A DNA stretch of 64,000 nt from Larix kaempferi (lineage: Eukaryota; Streptophyta; Pinopsida; Pinales; Pinaceae), in NCBI GenBank assembly GCA_027924585.1, contig BSBM01000361.1, forward strand, positions 67,430,001 through 67,494,000. The letters run 5' to 3'. The translations under genes and the position numbers were made by a program. Below are positions 55,828 to 64,000 of this stretch, in pieces; position 1 is the first letter of the stretch; every line of letters begins with the position of its first letter. The notes below the pieces were generated by a model. It was not told the DNA's origin. It did not search any database and saw only the letters and a list, made by a program, of their open reading frames with translations.

Positions 55828-56394
55828 TGATCCCATATTGAAGCAGCACCCCGAAGTGCTCTTCCTATCTACAACACTTCCTGCCCAGTCTGAATCAACA
55901 TAACCCTCCAGGTTAAACTTTTGATTTGCATCATACTTGAGCCCATAATCAACCGTACCCTTTAGGTACCTCAAAATATGCTTTGCAACAATTAGGTGAA
56001 CATGTCCAGGATCCGTCAGGAACTGGCTCAAGGTGTTCACCCCAAAGCAAATATCTGGTCTCGTGTTCGTGAGCTACATCAAGGATCCAATCATCTGATG
56101 ATACATCGTGGCATCAACTGACTCTGATGAAGCATCACTCAATAACTTCAGGTTTGATGCCATAGGTGTGGCCATGGCCTTGCAGTCCATCATCCTGAAT
56201 CGCTTCAGGATCTCTACTGCATACTTCCCTTGTCCAAGGAAGATTCCATCTACACTCTGCCAGACCTCCATACATAGACAGTAATGCATCATACCCAAGT
56301 CCTTCATCTCGAACTCGGCACCAAGCTTCCTCTTCGTATCGTCAATCAACCTATCCTCACCTGTCACAAACAGGTCATCCACATACAATAGGAG
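55828..56394 (-). pseudogene. RT-RNase H junction of copia D
   Basis: Reading leftwards from 56394: LLLYVDDLFVTGED (the RT YVDD motif cut at its upstream side by element F), the RT thumb (AMATPMASNLKLL), LSQFLTDPG, then RNase H (GYVDSDWAGS, STSGCCF). A stop near 56074 separates the two readable parts. TGATC at 55828-55832 is the right target copy of element E. Confidence 0.85.
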
Positions 56395-57257
56395 TGTTAG
56401 CTCTTAGATTTTATTCCGGTTGTAAAAGAATAACACCTAAGGTAACCTATTTCAAACCAAACTCTAGGTAGAAAGCTCAGCCATTTTTCCACCAGAGAGG
56501 GCTCTCTCACGATATATATGTGAATGCTAAATATATATAAAAGTTCTCTCAAAATTTTCAAAAGGATTTTCTAGGTTGAAAAGGAAAACAAGAAACGTTG
56601 GGCATGGAGTCAAAGTTTCAAATATATAATATGCCAGTAAGAGATTTATACCAAACATATTTCCACAGAGGCAAGATAGCAATCATATCACAGTAAATTT
56701 GATTTTTTCAGGGGGTATAGAAAGAAGTAATGACATTCCATCAACAACAGGCATCTAACTGGGATGAATCCATTGTCAACTTTGGAGAAAATAGTGAATA
56801 TTTAAATGCGATAAAACGAGGTATAACCAATATGAATCTCGAGTTATTTCAAGTGTTCATTTAAATATAAAAGAAAAACATAATGGAAGATATAACAAAG
56901 AGAGTGAAAATGCACATATAAAGATAAAGAAAAAAACAGACTGTAAAGCTGATCAACACATGAATCTCTGGTCTCAAAAGATAGGTACTTTCACTGTACT
57001 GCCTTTATTTATCAAAAAATAGACTTCAAAACATACTCTGTCTCTCAAAAAATTTCCAACCCCCTCAAAAATGACTCTCATTGTTTTTATACAAAATTCG
57101 GAAGAAGCTTGACATAACTGCTTCTTCTAACTAATAACTGAAAATATTTTAACTTGAAAGATAACTGTCTTTGAGCAATAGATAACTATCTTCAAATAAT
57201 ATTACAAATTTAAAATAAAAGTATCTTTTTGCAACTTGGCAAAAATTTTGAATATCA
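56395..57257 (-). repeat. 3' LTR of gypsy F
   Basis: 863 bases, plus-strand TGTTAGCTC to GAATATCA. It has the same length as the LTR of G (8679-9541) and similar phrases at matching places (ATTTCAAACCAAACT, AGAGGGCTCTCTC, CACATGAATCTC). A GTATAAAAAC box lies on the minus strand near 57090. The outer (upstream) boundary rests on the G comparison, the TG rule and the following purine tract. Confidence 0.7.
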
Positions 57258-57267
57258 TCTTTTCGCC
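57258..57267 (-). other. Probable polypurine tract of gypsy F
   Basis: The minus strand reads GGCGAAAAGA directly before the LTR start TGATATTC. It is only moderately purine-rich. Confidence 0.5.
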
Positions 57268-57291
57268 ACTTCGAAAGAGTTTTGAATGCAT

Positions 57292-60200
57292 TTATGAATG
57301 GACAGAATATCTTGTCCTTCCATATTTGTCCACATAATTCCTTTGGTCGGCTGTGCGTAAATCATAGTTGGTCATTTCTTTTACCAAGACTTGCATTTCA
57401 ACATGACCTGCATAAGAAACAGGAAGAAGATTCTCACAGGTTGAGATTAGCATATTTAAAATTTCAAAGTCCTCTGCTATTTTCTCCATTAAAATCTTTC
57501 CTGTAAGCATGTGATCCAACTGCTGAAACTTTCTGTGATCCATCCTTATGTCAAACAAGAATCTCTTATATTCATTAGGAGGAATCAATTCATTCTTTTC
57601 ATTCCAAAAAGCAGGGAATCCTTTGTTTACTAATTTTTCAAATTGCTTCTTAAACTTTACTACTTCTTCCCGTATATCTCCGGCTTTAGCTTCAATATTT
57701 TCAACATGCGAGTACTTTCCCAAGATCCTTCTGGCCCATGTAATGACTGAAATTCTGTTCATTATATTCATGGTTGTCAAGTCTGCTTCAGTTAGACTGT
57801 TTAAGAATGTTATAGCTTTCTGGGCTACTTCTTTTGGTTTTTTATTTAAATTCTCCCTGACTGCTCTGCAACTTTCGAAGCCATCTTTGGCTACCTTTTC
57901 TTTGACTCTTATGTAATCCAGATATGGTCTTAATTTTTCAACTTCCTTTATAATTTGTTCCCATACCATATGCTTGCAACCTTGCATAGCAGCTTTCCCT
58001 GTCACATGAGCTGCTAAGCCTTTATTATTATCACTTAATTCCTGATTCCTTGTCTGCAAAGTTTTTATTTCCTTATTTTTAATTTCATTTTCTTCTCTCA
58101 GCTTTTGTATTTCCATCTTCAATTCTTTGATTTCACCTTCTTTCAAACTTACTTGGGACATGTCTTGTAAAATGCCATCTACTCCAGTTTTATCTTCCTC
58201 TGTGTCTATTTGTACCTACTGCTGACCACTTTCTACTAATCTTTTCTTTGTTTCTTCCAACTGCTCTTTTAAAATGATTTTCTCTTTTTCCCAATGATTT
58301 TTTTCATTAGAAAGCTTTAACATTTTTGCAGTAACATCGTTTACCTCATTAGATAATTCTTCTTTTTCTTTCTCCAGTACTGTTAATTCTGCTCCTTGGA
58401 TAAGTACAGTGTCTGGAATTTTTAACTTTCGTCTTAACATCAGAATCGTATCACATTTTTCTTTGAGCAATTTTGCTGCTGCATCTCCCTCTTTATTTAT
58501 CAAATCTACTTGCAATTTTGTAATCTGTTGTTGTTGAGACTTATTTTCTGCTTTCTTTGGTCTCAACTAATTATTCAATTTATCCACTGAATTTTTCAAC
58601 TTGTCTGCCTTTAATATTGCCCCCAAATAATCTGAATATATAACTTCTCCTGTTTGTCTGTGCAATAAAATTTTATCTGGGGCATTTATTTTAGACAAAT
58701 CTACTTTCATCTCTGAAATCTTATCTTTTGTGACAACTGAAAATTTCAAAGAATTCTCTTTGATATTTCTGCTAGTAAATAAACTTACTTCAGTATTGGA
58801 TATATTTCTAACTTTCGGAAACAACTGATTGGTTTGCTTAGAGGACTCCTGTTTATTCTGACTATGTTCATTAAATACATCCATCATATTCTGGGGTCTA
58901 TTTACATCACCTTCTACTAGGGTTTCTTCAATACTATATTCTTTAACCGTGACCTCTGGTATTTTTTCTTCAGTTCTTTTTGCCTCTTCTGAAACTGCTA
59001 TCAACTTCGTTTATTTTCAACTTTTTTCCTCTTTCTGTTCCTTCATCCTCAATGTTCATTACGTCCTGTATGGGTCTTTTAAACCCCACCAATGCAGTAT
59101 TCGTTGTGTTTTCTGTCTCTGTTGTTGTATCTGTCAATACCATTTCTTTATCGTGTGCATTCAGAATGATTTCTTCTTTATATTCCAGCCAATTGGCTCT
59201 ATCAGCCATCCCTTCAATCATCTGATGGTTCAATGGTTTGATGCAATGATCCGTTCTCCATTTTGATATTATGTTTAACGAATCATACTCAATAGCCATA
59301 TCTCTCTCAAAACTCATATCCTTCAATAACTTCTCTATATACACAGCAGCATTTTTATTCTTTATTGTGAATGGGCCAAGTGTGAACGGATATTTAATGT
59401 CTGTTGCTTGTTTGTAAACCAAAAAATTGTTATCTTCAAAAATTAACTTTTGTCTTAGGAATTCCAAAGCAAAAACCCTTAAGGTAAGAAAAGCTGGTAA
59501 AACATAAGGTTTATGTTTGAACCCGTATAATCTGATTACTCTACTGTCCTTTGACAAGAACCAATCTCCGGTCACGTACTCTGCACTCAATTGCATGCAT
59601 GCCTGCATTTCTAGTAATACTCTAGGCAATTTTTTACCAAAGATCATTCTGTAAATCTCGGAGAGCATGTGATTTATGTAATTGAACATGTTATTTTCTA
59701 ACAACGTCGTGAAAATGATTTCTGGGAACTGCAACTCTTCTTGACTGGCTATCATAATCATTTTCATCAAAAAAGACTGAAACTTGAAATGCCTTAGAGT
59801 GGTAAAATTGACCATCTGGTCATGAATCTTCTCTGTCAAAAATTCTTCAAAATTTATTCGAGGGATTTGATTTTCATCGATCCCTGACTGAATTGTACTC
59901 ATTTTGTACAACAGACTCAACTGAAACTCGGTAAAATACAAGTCCGTATCAAACCCTAGAACTAAAGCCAATAATGTCAAAACTAATTGGGTATTTTCAT
60001 CAAACAAATTGATATCTATAGGGTACGGGACCTCCGAAATGATGGTTTATGGTTTGAGACACGACGACAAAAACATCTCTCTATCATTTTGAGAGGTATG
60101 ATGATAATTTTCAATAATGGAGGTTTCAGAAAAAATCTCAGACTCGAGGGTTTGGAAAAAATCTATTCCTAGGGCTTTAATTAATTTGGCTGGCTTTATT

Positions 60201-60490
60201 TCACAAACGACTCTGGTTTTTTGACTGTCTAGAACAATTCTTTCTTCTCGAGAGTAATTCTCGACACACCATGATACAAATTCTGGGAAAAAAGGAATTT
60301 GGTCTGGGCAAAAGGCTATCAAAGACGACTGGTGGACTCTATGTAGGTCTATCCCTTCTTTTAACAATTCAGACAACCTAAGTTTAATCTCAGAAACTGG
60401 TAACCTAATTAGGGTATGATGAATGTCTTCGTCTCTATATTCTAGGGCTTCTTTTGCTTTAAAAACATTTAAATCATGTACAGTTTCCAT
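57292..60490 (-). pseudogene. Extra reading frame between pol and 3' LTR of gypsy F
   Basis: From ATG 60490 one frame runs to 58970 with one TAA (near 60047). A +1 frame change at about 58970-59004 follows, then a second frame to 57292 with two TAG codons (near 58567 and 58216). About 1060 codons in total. N-terminal part: IRLPVSEIKLRLSELL, FPEFVSWCVENYSREER, KPAKLIKALGIDFF. Middle: a long hydrophobic-patterned region without enzyme motifs (LALVLGFDTDLYFTEFQLSLLY...CIKPLNHQMIEG) ending in a basic KRGKK-type stretch. C-terminal: coiled coils (LSNEVNDVTAKMLKLSNEK; EIKELKMEIQKLREENEIK) and a globular end (YVDKYGRTRYSVHS). I do not recognise the family with confidence; the N-terminal part distantly recalls plant transposon-associated domains. 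It is transcribed in the same direction as pol. Confidence 0.65.
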
Positions 60491-60548
60491 TTAAACGTTT
60501 CTTCAATTAAAATTCCGTATAAAAAGTGGGCCAGGTCACCAAACCCTA

Positions 60549-60556
60549 CCTTTATA
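60549..60556 (-). promoter_or_regulatory. Possible internal promoter of the extra frame of gypsy F
   Basis: The minus strand reads GTGTGTATAAAGGTAGG, about 60 bases before the ATG at 60490. Spacing suits a plant TATA box with a short leader. It would allow the extra frame to be expressed separately from gag-pol. Only one copy is available, so there is no conservation test. Confidence 0.4.
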
Positions 60557-61599
60557 CACACGCCTTTCGCCTTCTGTCGCATTCGCTGATCTCCACCAGT
60601 CCTCAGAGCTCCCCACGATAGCGACACATATACCAAATGTCGTTATGTGAAGCCCTTTTTGTTTTATATAAGTATTTTTGATTAACTTCCTGGCAAATTT
60701 CTGAATGTGGTTCATATCCGATCGTTGATCTAGAGCTTTAGATTTGGGCCATCAGATCTCGCCTCCTTTTATCCCCTATGGTGGTATCCGTGATCTTAAA
60801 GCGGTTTTTCTTCTCCGGTTTGTTCCTTGTGCGGATCAGCCATCTGATGACACTTGTTTGAGTGGTTTTACTTTCCGCGACCTCTCTTCCTTCTATCTAG
60901 TGCGCACCTTACCAGATGCGGATGAACAATGGCCGTTGATTTTGTTTCAGATATATATCGTCCCTCCGATTGCTACCGACATATGGCATATTCCCTTACG
61001 CTTTCTCCATCTGCCATGTACCATGTCCCACCACGTATTACCTCGCCACGTGCCCTGTCCTACCCCGCCTTATTATTTGGTGGTTCCGCACGGCTCTGTG
61101 GTGGTTTATGATACCACTATCTCACATATGCAGACTAATGAGATTAGGACATGTGCCCGGTGGTGTTGAGTCCGTAACCACTCACAACTCTTTGCAACCG
61201 ATCACTTTGGCGGTGCGGGAAACTATATTAGCCGTCGATCTTGGTCATTATCATCTCCGCCATCAAAACTTGATGTAGATTTAATCTTTTCAAAGATTTG
61301 TTTTCGGACTTTGCATAAGTGGGTTTCTCCTTCTTGTTTTTTGTATTTCAAACCTTTTCTTCAACTTATTTGTGGTAATTTCTCTGCTTTTGGATATTTT
61401 AGCAAAAACTTTTTAGGATTTGAGCATTTTCAGACATAGTGTCAACAACTGGCTCCAACTAGGGATGCTATCCTCCCTATGAGGTAGCAAAAAACATCGT
61501 AGACCAAGTGCCTGATCCATTGGGCTGCATTCAAACCTTTTTTTTTTTTTTTGAAAAGATATTTACACTGTACAAAAAACTCTCTTTCACTTCTCTCTT
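60557..61599 (-). other. Spacer between pol and the extra frame of gypsy F
   Basis: No supported gene on either strand. A 16-base T run lies at 61536-61551 (A run on the coding strand). A plus-strand open stretch at 60744-61169 has no domain and no homologue here. Confidence 0.5.
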
Positions 61600-64000
61600 T
61601 TAGGAAAGATAATGTTTGAGGTGTCTCCCATTTACTGGTCCTCCAGGATAGAATTCTCCATTGCAATTTTTTAGGATAAATGCATTTTCTCCTTGACATC
61701 CTGCAACAATATATGGACCTTTCCATAAATGCTCAAACTTTCCATGGTGATCTTCATTTCTGGAGTCCCACTTCAAAACCAAATCATTTATTTTAAAATC
61801 CTTTTCCTTAACCTTTCTATCAAAAGTTTTCTTCATTTTTTCCTGATGCATTTGGGTTTTGTTATATGCTTTTTCTCTGACTTCATGCAATTCTATCATT
61901 TGATTTATTCTCCTTTGCATATGATTTGGTTCTTCATTGACTTCTTGTAATAATTTCATAACTGGAAATCCCAAAGAAACAGGGAAAATTACCTCTATGC
62001 CGTACACCAACTGGAAAGGGGAAGTGCCAATTGCTCTCTTTATACTGATTCTATCCGCCCACAGAGCATATTTCAGTTTAGTGTGCCAAGCCCTCTTGTT
62101 ATCTTCTAGCAACCTCTTTATGATTCTCACTAAACTTTTATTAGAAGATTCGGCCAATCCATTCCCTTGTGGATAATAAGCAGTTGAATGATTCAGATGT
62201 ATGTGATATTTGTAACAAAAATTTATCATCTTTTTTGACTTGAACGCTGGAGCATTATCTGTCACTATCGTTTTAGGACAACCAAACCTGGACAAAATGT
62301 TCTCTTCCAAAAAGTTCATAATCACTGTTTCTGTGGCATTTCTGGTTGGGATGGCCTCAATCCATTTTGTGAAGTAATCTATAGCAGTCAGAATCCACTT
62401 ATGTTGCCCTGAAGAATTTGGGTTAATCTCACCAATAAAATCTAACCCCCACTGTTGGAAAGGTGCTTCAACTGAAATAGGTTTCAACGGAAATGGCAAT
62501 AATTCTCTTTTTCCATCAAAAATTTGGCATTCATGACATTTCGTTACTTCTTTATATATGTCTGAATACATGCTGGGCCAATAAAAACCGGCTCTAAGAA
62601 TTTTGTTCACGGTAGCCTTCCATGAATGATGCCCCCCACACATACCTTTATGAAACTCCACCATAATATGCTGCGCTTCATTCTCTAATAGACAATTTAA
62701 CAGGATTCCCCCTGGATCTTTCCAGAATAAATTTCCATCTAGTATGCAAAACCTGGCTGCTTCCAATTTTATTGATCTTGCCCTAGTTTTTTCCATATTC
62801 GCAGGTGCTTGGAGATTCTGCAAAACATATACAATATCCACGTACCAGGGGGATAACGAGAAATCTTCAATTATCTGTGAATTTGGAACATTTTCAGTCG
62901 AAGTTTCAGAAAGAAAATTCATACCGAGAGAGTCCCAATTTGTTTCTGTCATCATTTTAGCCAAACCTTGGCCTTTTATCAGTTTTGTAGGTTTAATTTC
63001 CAGATCATATTCCAATAACACTGCTATCCATTTCGCTCTTTTCCCTTCAGGATCTGGCTGGGTAAGAATGTATTTCACTACTGCTAATGGAACATGTTCT
63101 ATTATATGAGAATGCAAAATGTATATCCTAAAATCCTTCAATGCTTTCACTAAAGCATAAGCTTGTTTCTCCATAATGTTGTATTTTAATTCTGCATCTC
63201 TCAGAATCTTACTAAAAAATGCAATTGGTTGTTCCGCACCTTCTTGATTCTTTTGCAACAATACCCCAGCTACAGTGTGTTCCGATGCATATGTAAACAT
63301 GATGAAATCCTTTGTATAATATGGACTAATTAACACTGGTGCTTCAGTCAATGCTCTTTTAATATTATCAAAAGATTGTCTTGCTTCTTCAGTCCATTTA
63401 ATTTCCTTGTCTTTCCTTAGCATTTCAGTTATATTCCTCAAAATCTCAGCGAAACTAGGAATGAACCTTCTTAACCAATCTACCCTTCCAATAAATGACT
63501 GAATCTCTTTCTTGCTCCTAGGGATTCCCACCTTTTGTATTGCAGATACTCTCTCCGGGTCAATCTTAATGCCTTCTTTTGATATGATGTGTCCCAATAA
63601 TCTTCCTTCTTCCATGCAAAAATGAGATTTCTTTGGATTTAAGGAAATCCCCAATTTTCTACATTTTAGAAAAACTCTTTCCAGATGCTTCCAGTGATCA
63701 GCATTATTCTTTGAATAAACAGTGATATCATCCATGTATACTACCACAAATTTGTCCTTTTCATCTGCAAATGCAATATCCATGGCTCTCTGAAAGGTTG
63801 CGCCTGCATTCATCAAACCAAATGGCATTTTGGCGTACATAAATGTTCCCCATGGAGTAGTAAAAGTATTTTTTTCCTGATCTTCTGGGTGAACTTTAAT
63901 TTGATTATAACCTGAGAAACCGTCTAACATGGAAATTCTTTCGGCTCCCACAACTTTCTGTAAAATCTTATCCATTTTAGGGAGTGGATAATTATCTTTC
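61600..64000 (-). CDS. RT-RNase H-integrase polyprotein of gypsy F, partial
   Basis: Open from the right window edge to the stop at 61600 (over 791 codons, no lesion seen). Residue numbers count from 63975. RT: LDGFSGYNQI near 20, FTTPWGTF, VYMDDITVYS near 79. Gypsy RNase H: the usual TDAS is replaced by TYASEHTVAG near 229, so the first aspartate is missing. Integrase: zinc domain HKGMCGGH...CHECQ near 436-468, core LDFIGEI near 515, TDNAPAF near 573, GLAESSNK near 607 giving D, D, E; C-terminal GGPVNGRHLKHYL. Gag and protease lie outside. No second RNase H is seen between these domains or downstream in the window. Confidence 0.92.
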   Translation of the reverse strand, partial: KDNYPLPKMDKILQKVVGAERISMLDGFSGYNQIKVHPEDQEKNTFTTPWGTFMYAKMPFGLMNAGATFQRAMDIAFADEKDKFVVVYMDDITVYSKNNADHWKHLERVFLKCRKLGISLNPKKSHFCMEEGRLLGHIISKEGIKIDPERVSAIQKVGIPRSKKEIQSFIGRVDWLRRFIPSFAEILRNITEMLRKDKEIKWTEEARQSFDNIKRALTEAPVLISPYYTKDFIMFTYASEHTVAGVLLQKNQEGAEQPIAFFSKILRDAELKYNIMEKQAYALVKALKDFRIYILHSHIIEHVPLAVVKYILTQPDPEGKRAKWIAVLLEYDLEIKPTKLIKGQGLAKMMTETNWDSLGMNFLSETSTENVPNSQIIEDFSLSPWYVDIVYVLQNLQAPANMEKTRARSIKLEAARFCILDGNLFWKDPGGILLNCLLENEAQHIMVEFHKGMCGGHHSWKATVNKILRAGFYWPSMYSDIYKEVTKCHECQIFDGKRELLPFPLKPISVEAPFQQWGLDFIGEINPNSSGQHKWILTAIDYFTKWIEAIPTRNATETVIMNFLEENILSRFGCPKTIVTDNAPAFKSKKMINFCYKYHIHLNHSTAYYPQGNGLAESSNKSLVRIIKRLLEDNKRAWHTKLKYALWADRISIKRAIGTSPFQLVYGIEVIFPVSLGFPVMKLLQEVNEEPNHMQRRINQMIELHEVREKAYNKTQMHQEKMKKTFDRKVKEKDFKINDLVLKWDSRNEDHHGKFEHLWKGPYIVAGCQGENAFILKNCNGEFYPGGPVNGRHLKHYLS

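Larger units (their letters stand above)
12329..64000 (-). mobile_element. Ty3/gypsy element A (minus; Tat-like, pol-deleted), outermost host of the nest
   Basis: Minus-strand parts are: gag remnant 45119-45838, pol N-terminus 44633-45016, second RNase H remnant 44332-44556, polypurine tract 13253-13263 and 3' LTR 12329-13252. An antisense gene (plus strand) lies between RNase H and the 3' LTR, at 15485-16425 and 42402-43106. Proteins and layout match element C. Copia B (16426-42396), a LINE (43361-44165) and copia D (from 45873) are inserted into it. The 5' LTR is beyond the window. Between pol N-terminus and RNase H the RT and integrase are missing, so it is a deleted derivative. Confidence 0.72.
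45873..64000 (-). mobile_element. Ty1/copia element D (minus), interrupted by E and F
   Basis: 3' LTR 45873-46454, polypurine tract, 3' noncoding repeats, RNase H remnant 47871-48273, then after element E the RT remnant 55828-56394, then element F. The rest of D is beyond the window. It is inserted in the gag region of gypsy A. Same family as copia 1 and B by LTR, 3' region and protein similarity. Confidence 0.85.
56395..64000 (-). mobile_element. Ty3/gypsy element F (minus), extends beyond window
   Basis: 3' LTR 56395-57257, polypurine tract, an extra reading frame (57292-60490) and pol (61600 to beyond 64000). It is inserted in the RT gene of copia D. Gag, protease and 5' LTR are outside. 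The LTR is the sister of that of element G. Confidence 0.88.

Noticed and set aside
60744-61169. Plus-strand open frame of 141 codons in the gypsy F spacer
   Set aside because: No recognisable domain, lies antisense in a spacer, no counterpart in the window. I considered it as an antisense PMD-like gene as in C, but found none of the PMD residues.

Overview
The window is non-genic plant nuclear DNA made almost entirely of long-terminal-repeat (LTR) retrotransposons inserted into one another. Evidence for a plant: Ty1/copia elements primed by the initiator-methionine tRNA site TGGTATCAGAGC, Ty3/gypsy elements of Tat-like type with a degenerate gypsy RNase H and a second RNase H downstream of integrase, a plant-type LINE tail, and a plant-mobile-domain (PMD)-like gene. 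I see no host gene, rRNA, tRNA or CRISPR array. The density of nested elements suggests a large vascular-plant genome, but the sequence does not let me name the species.

Layout, left to right. Bases 1-6766: decayed Ty1/copia element 1 (+), its 5' LTR cut by the window edge. It sits inside gypsy element G (-), whose gag remnant (6767-8600) and 863-bp 5' LTR (8679-9541) follow. Bases 9747-10090: a degenerate ~75-bp tandem repeat. Bases 10356-12328: about 2 kb of impure (ATC/GAT)n microsatellite. At 12329 begins gypsy element A (-): its 3' LTR (12329-13252), its 3' region, and the start of an antisense PMD-like gene (TATA box 15485, coding from 15884). That gene is split at 16425 by copia element B (+, 16426-42396, target duplication AAGCA) and resumes at 42402-43106. 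Copia B is itself split inside its integrase zinc domain by a 15.5-kb Tat-like gypsy element C (+, 18950-34458, duplication GTCTT), whose LTRs are nearly identical. The 3' part of B holds a 1607-bp segment present three times in tandem. Beyond 43106 element A continues with a 5'-truncated LINE (43361-44165) and remnants of its second RNase H, pol N-terminus and gag (44332-45838). Its gag is interrupted at 45873 by copia element D (-). D is interrupted by E (48274-55827, duplication TGATC), an LTR element without pol but with one long unrecognised reading frame, and by gypsy element F (-, 56395 to beyond 64000), which has an open RT-RNase H-integrase frame and an extra ~3.2-kb reading frame between pol and its 3' LTR.

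The insertion order can be read directly: A is older than B and D, B is older than C, D is older than E and F. C is the youngest by LTR similarity. The most interesting content is (i) the antisense, apparently spliced PMD-like gene carried by Tat elements A and C, with TATA box and intron positions conserved between two diverged copies, (ii) arrays of short hairpins with different but self-complementary stems around an AGG-type loop in the 3' region of three copia copies, (iii) the extra reading frame of F, preceded by its own TATA-like site, and (iv) the orphan reading frame of E. Most coding frames carry a few in-frame stops, several of which look like CAG/CAA to TAG/TAA changes, as expected from decay of methylated DNA. 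Element C (gag-pol, second RNase H, antisense gene) and the pol of F are nearly intact.
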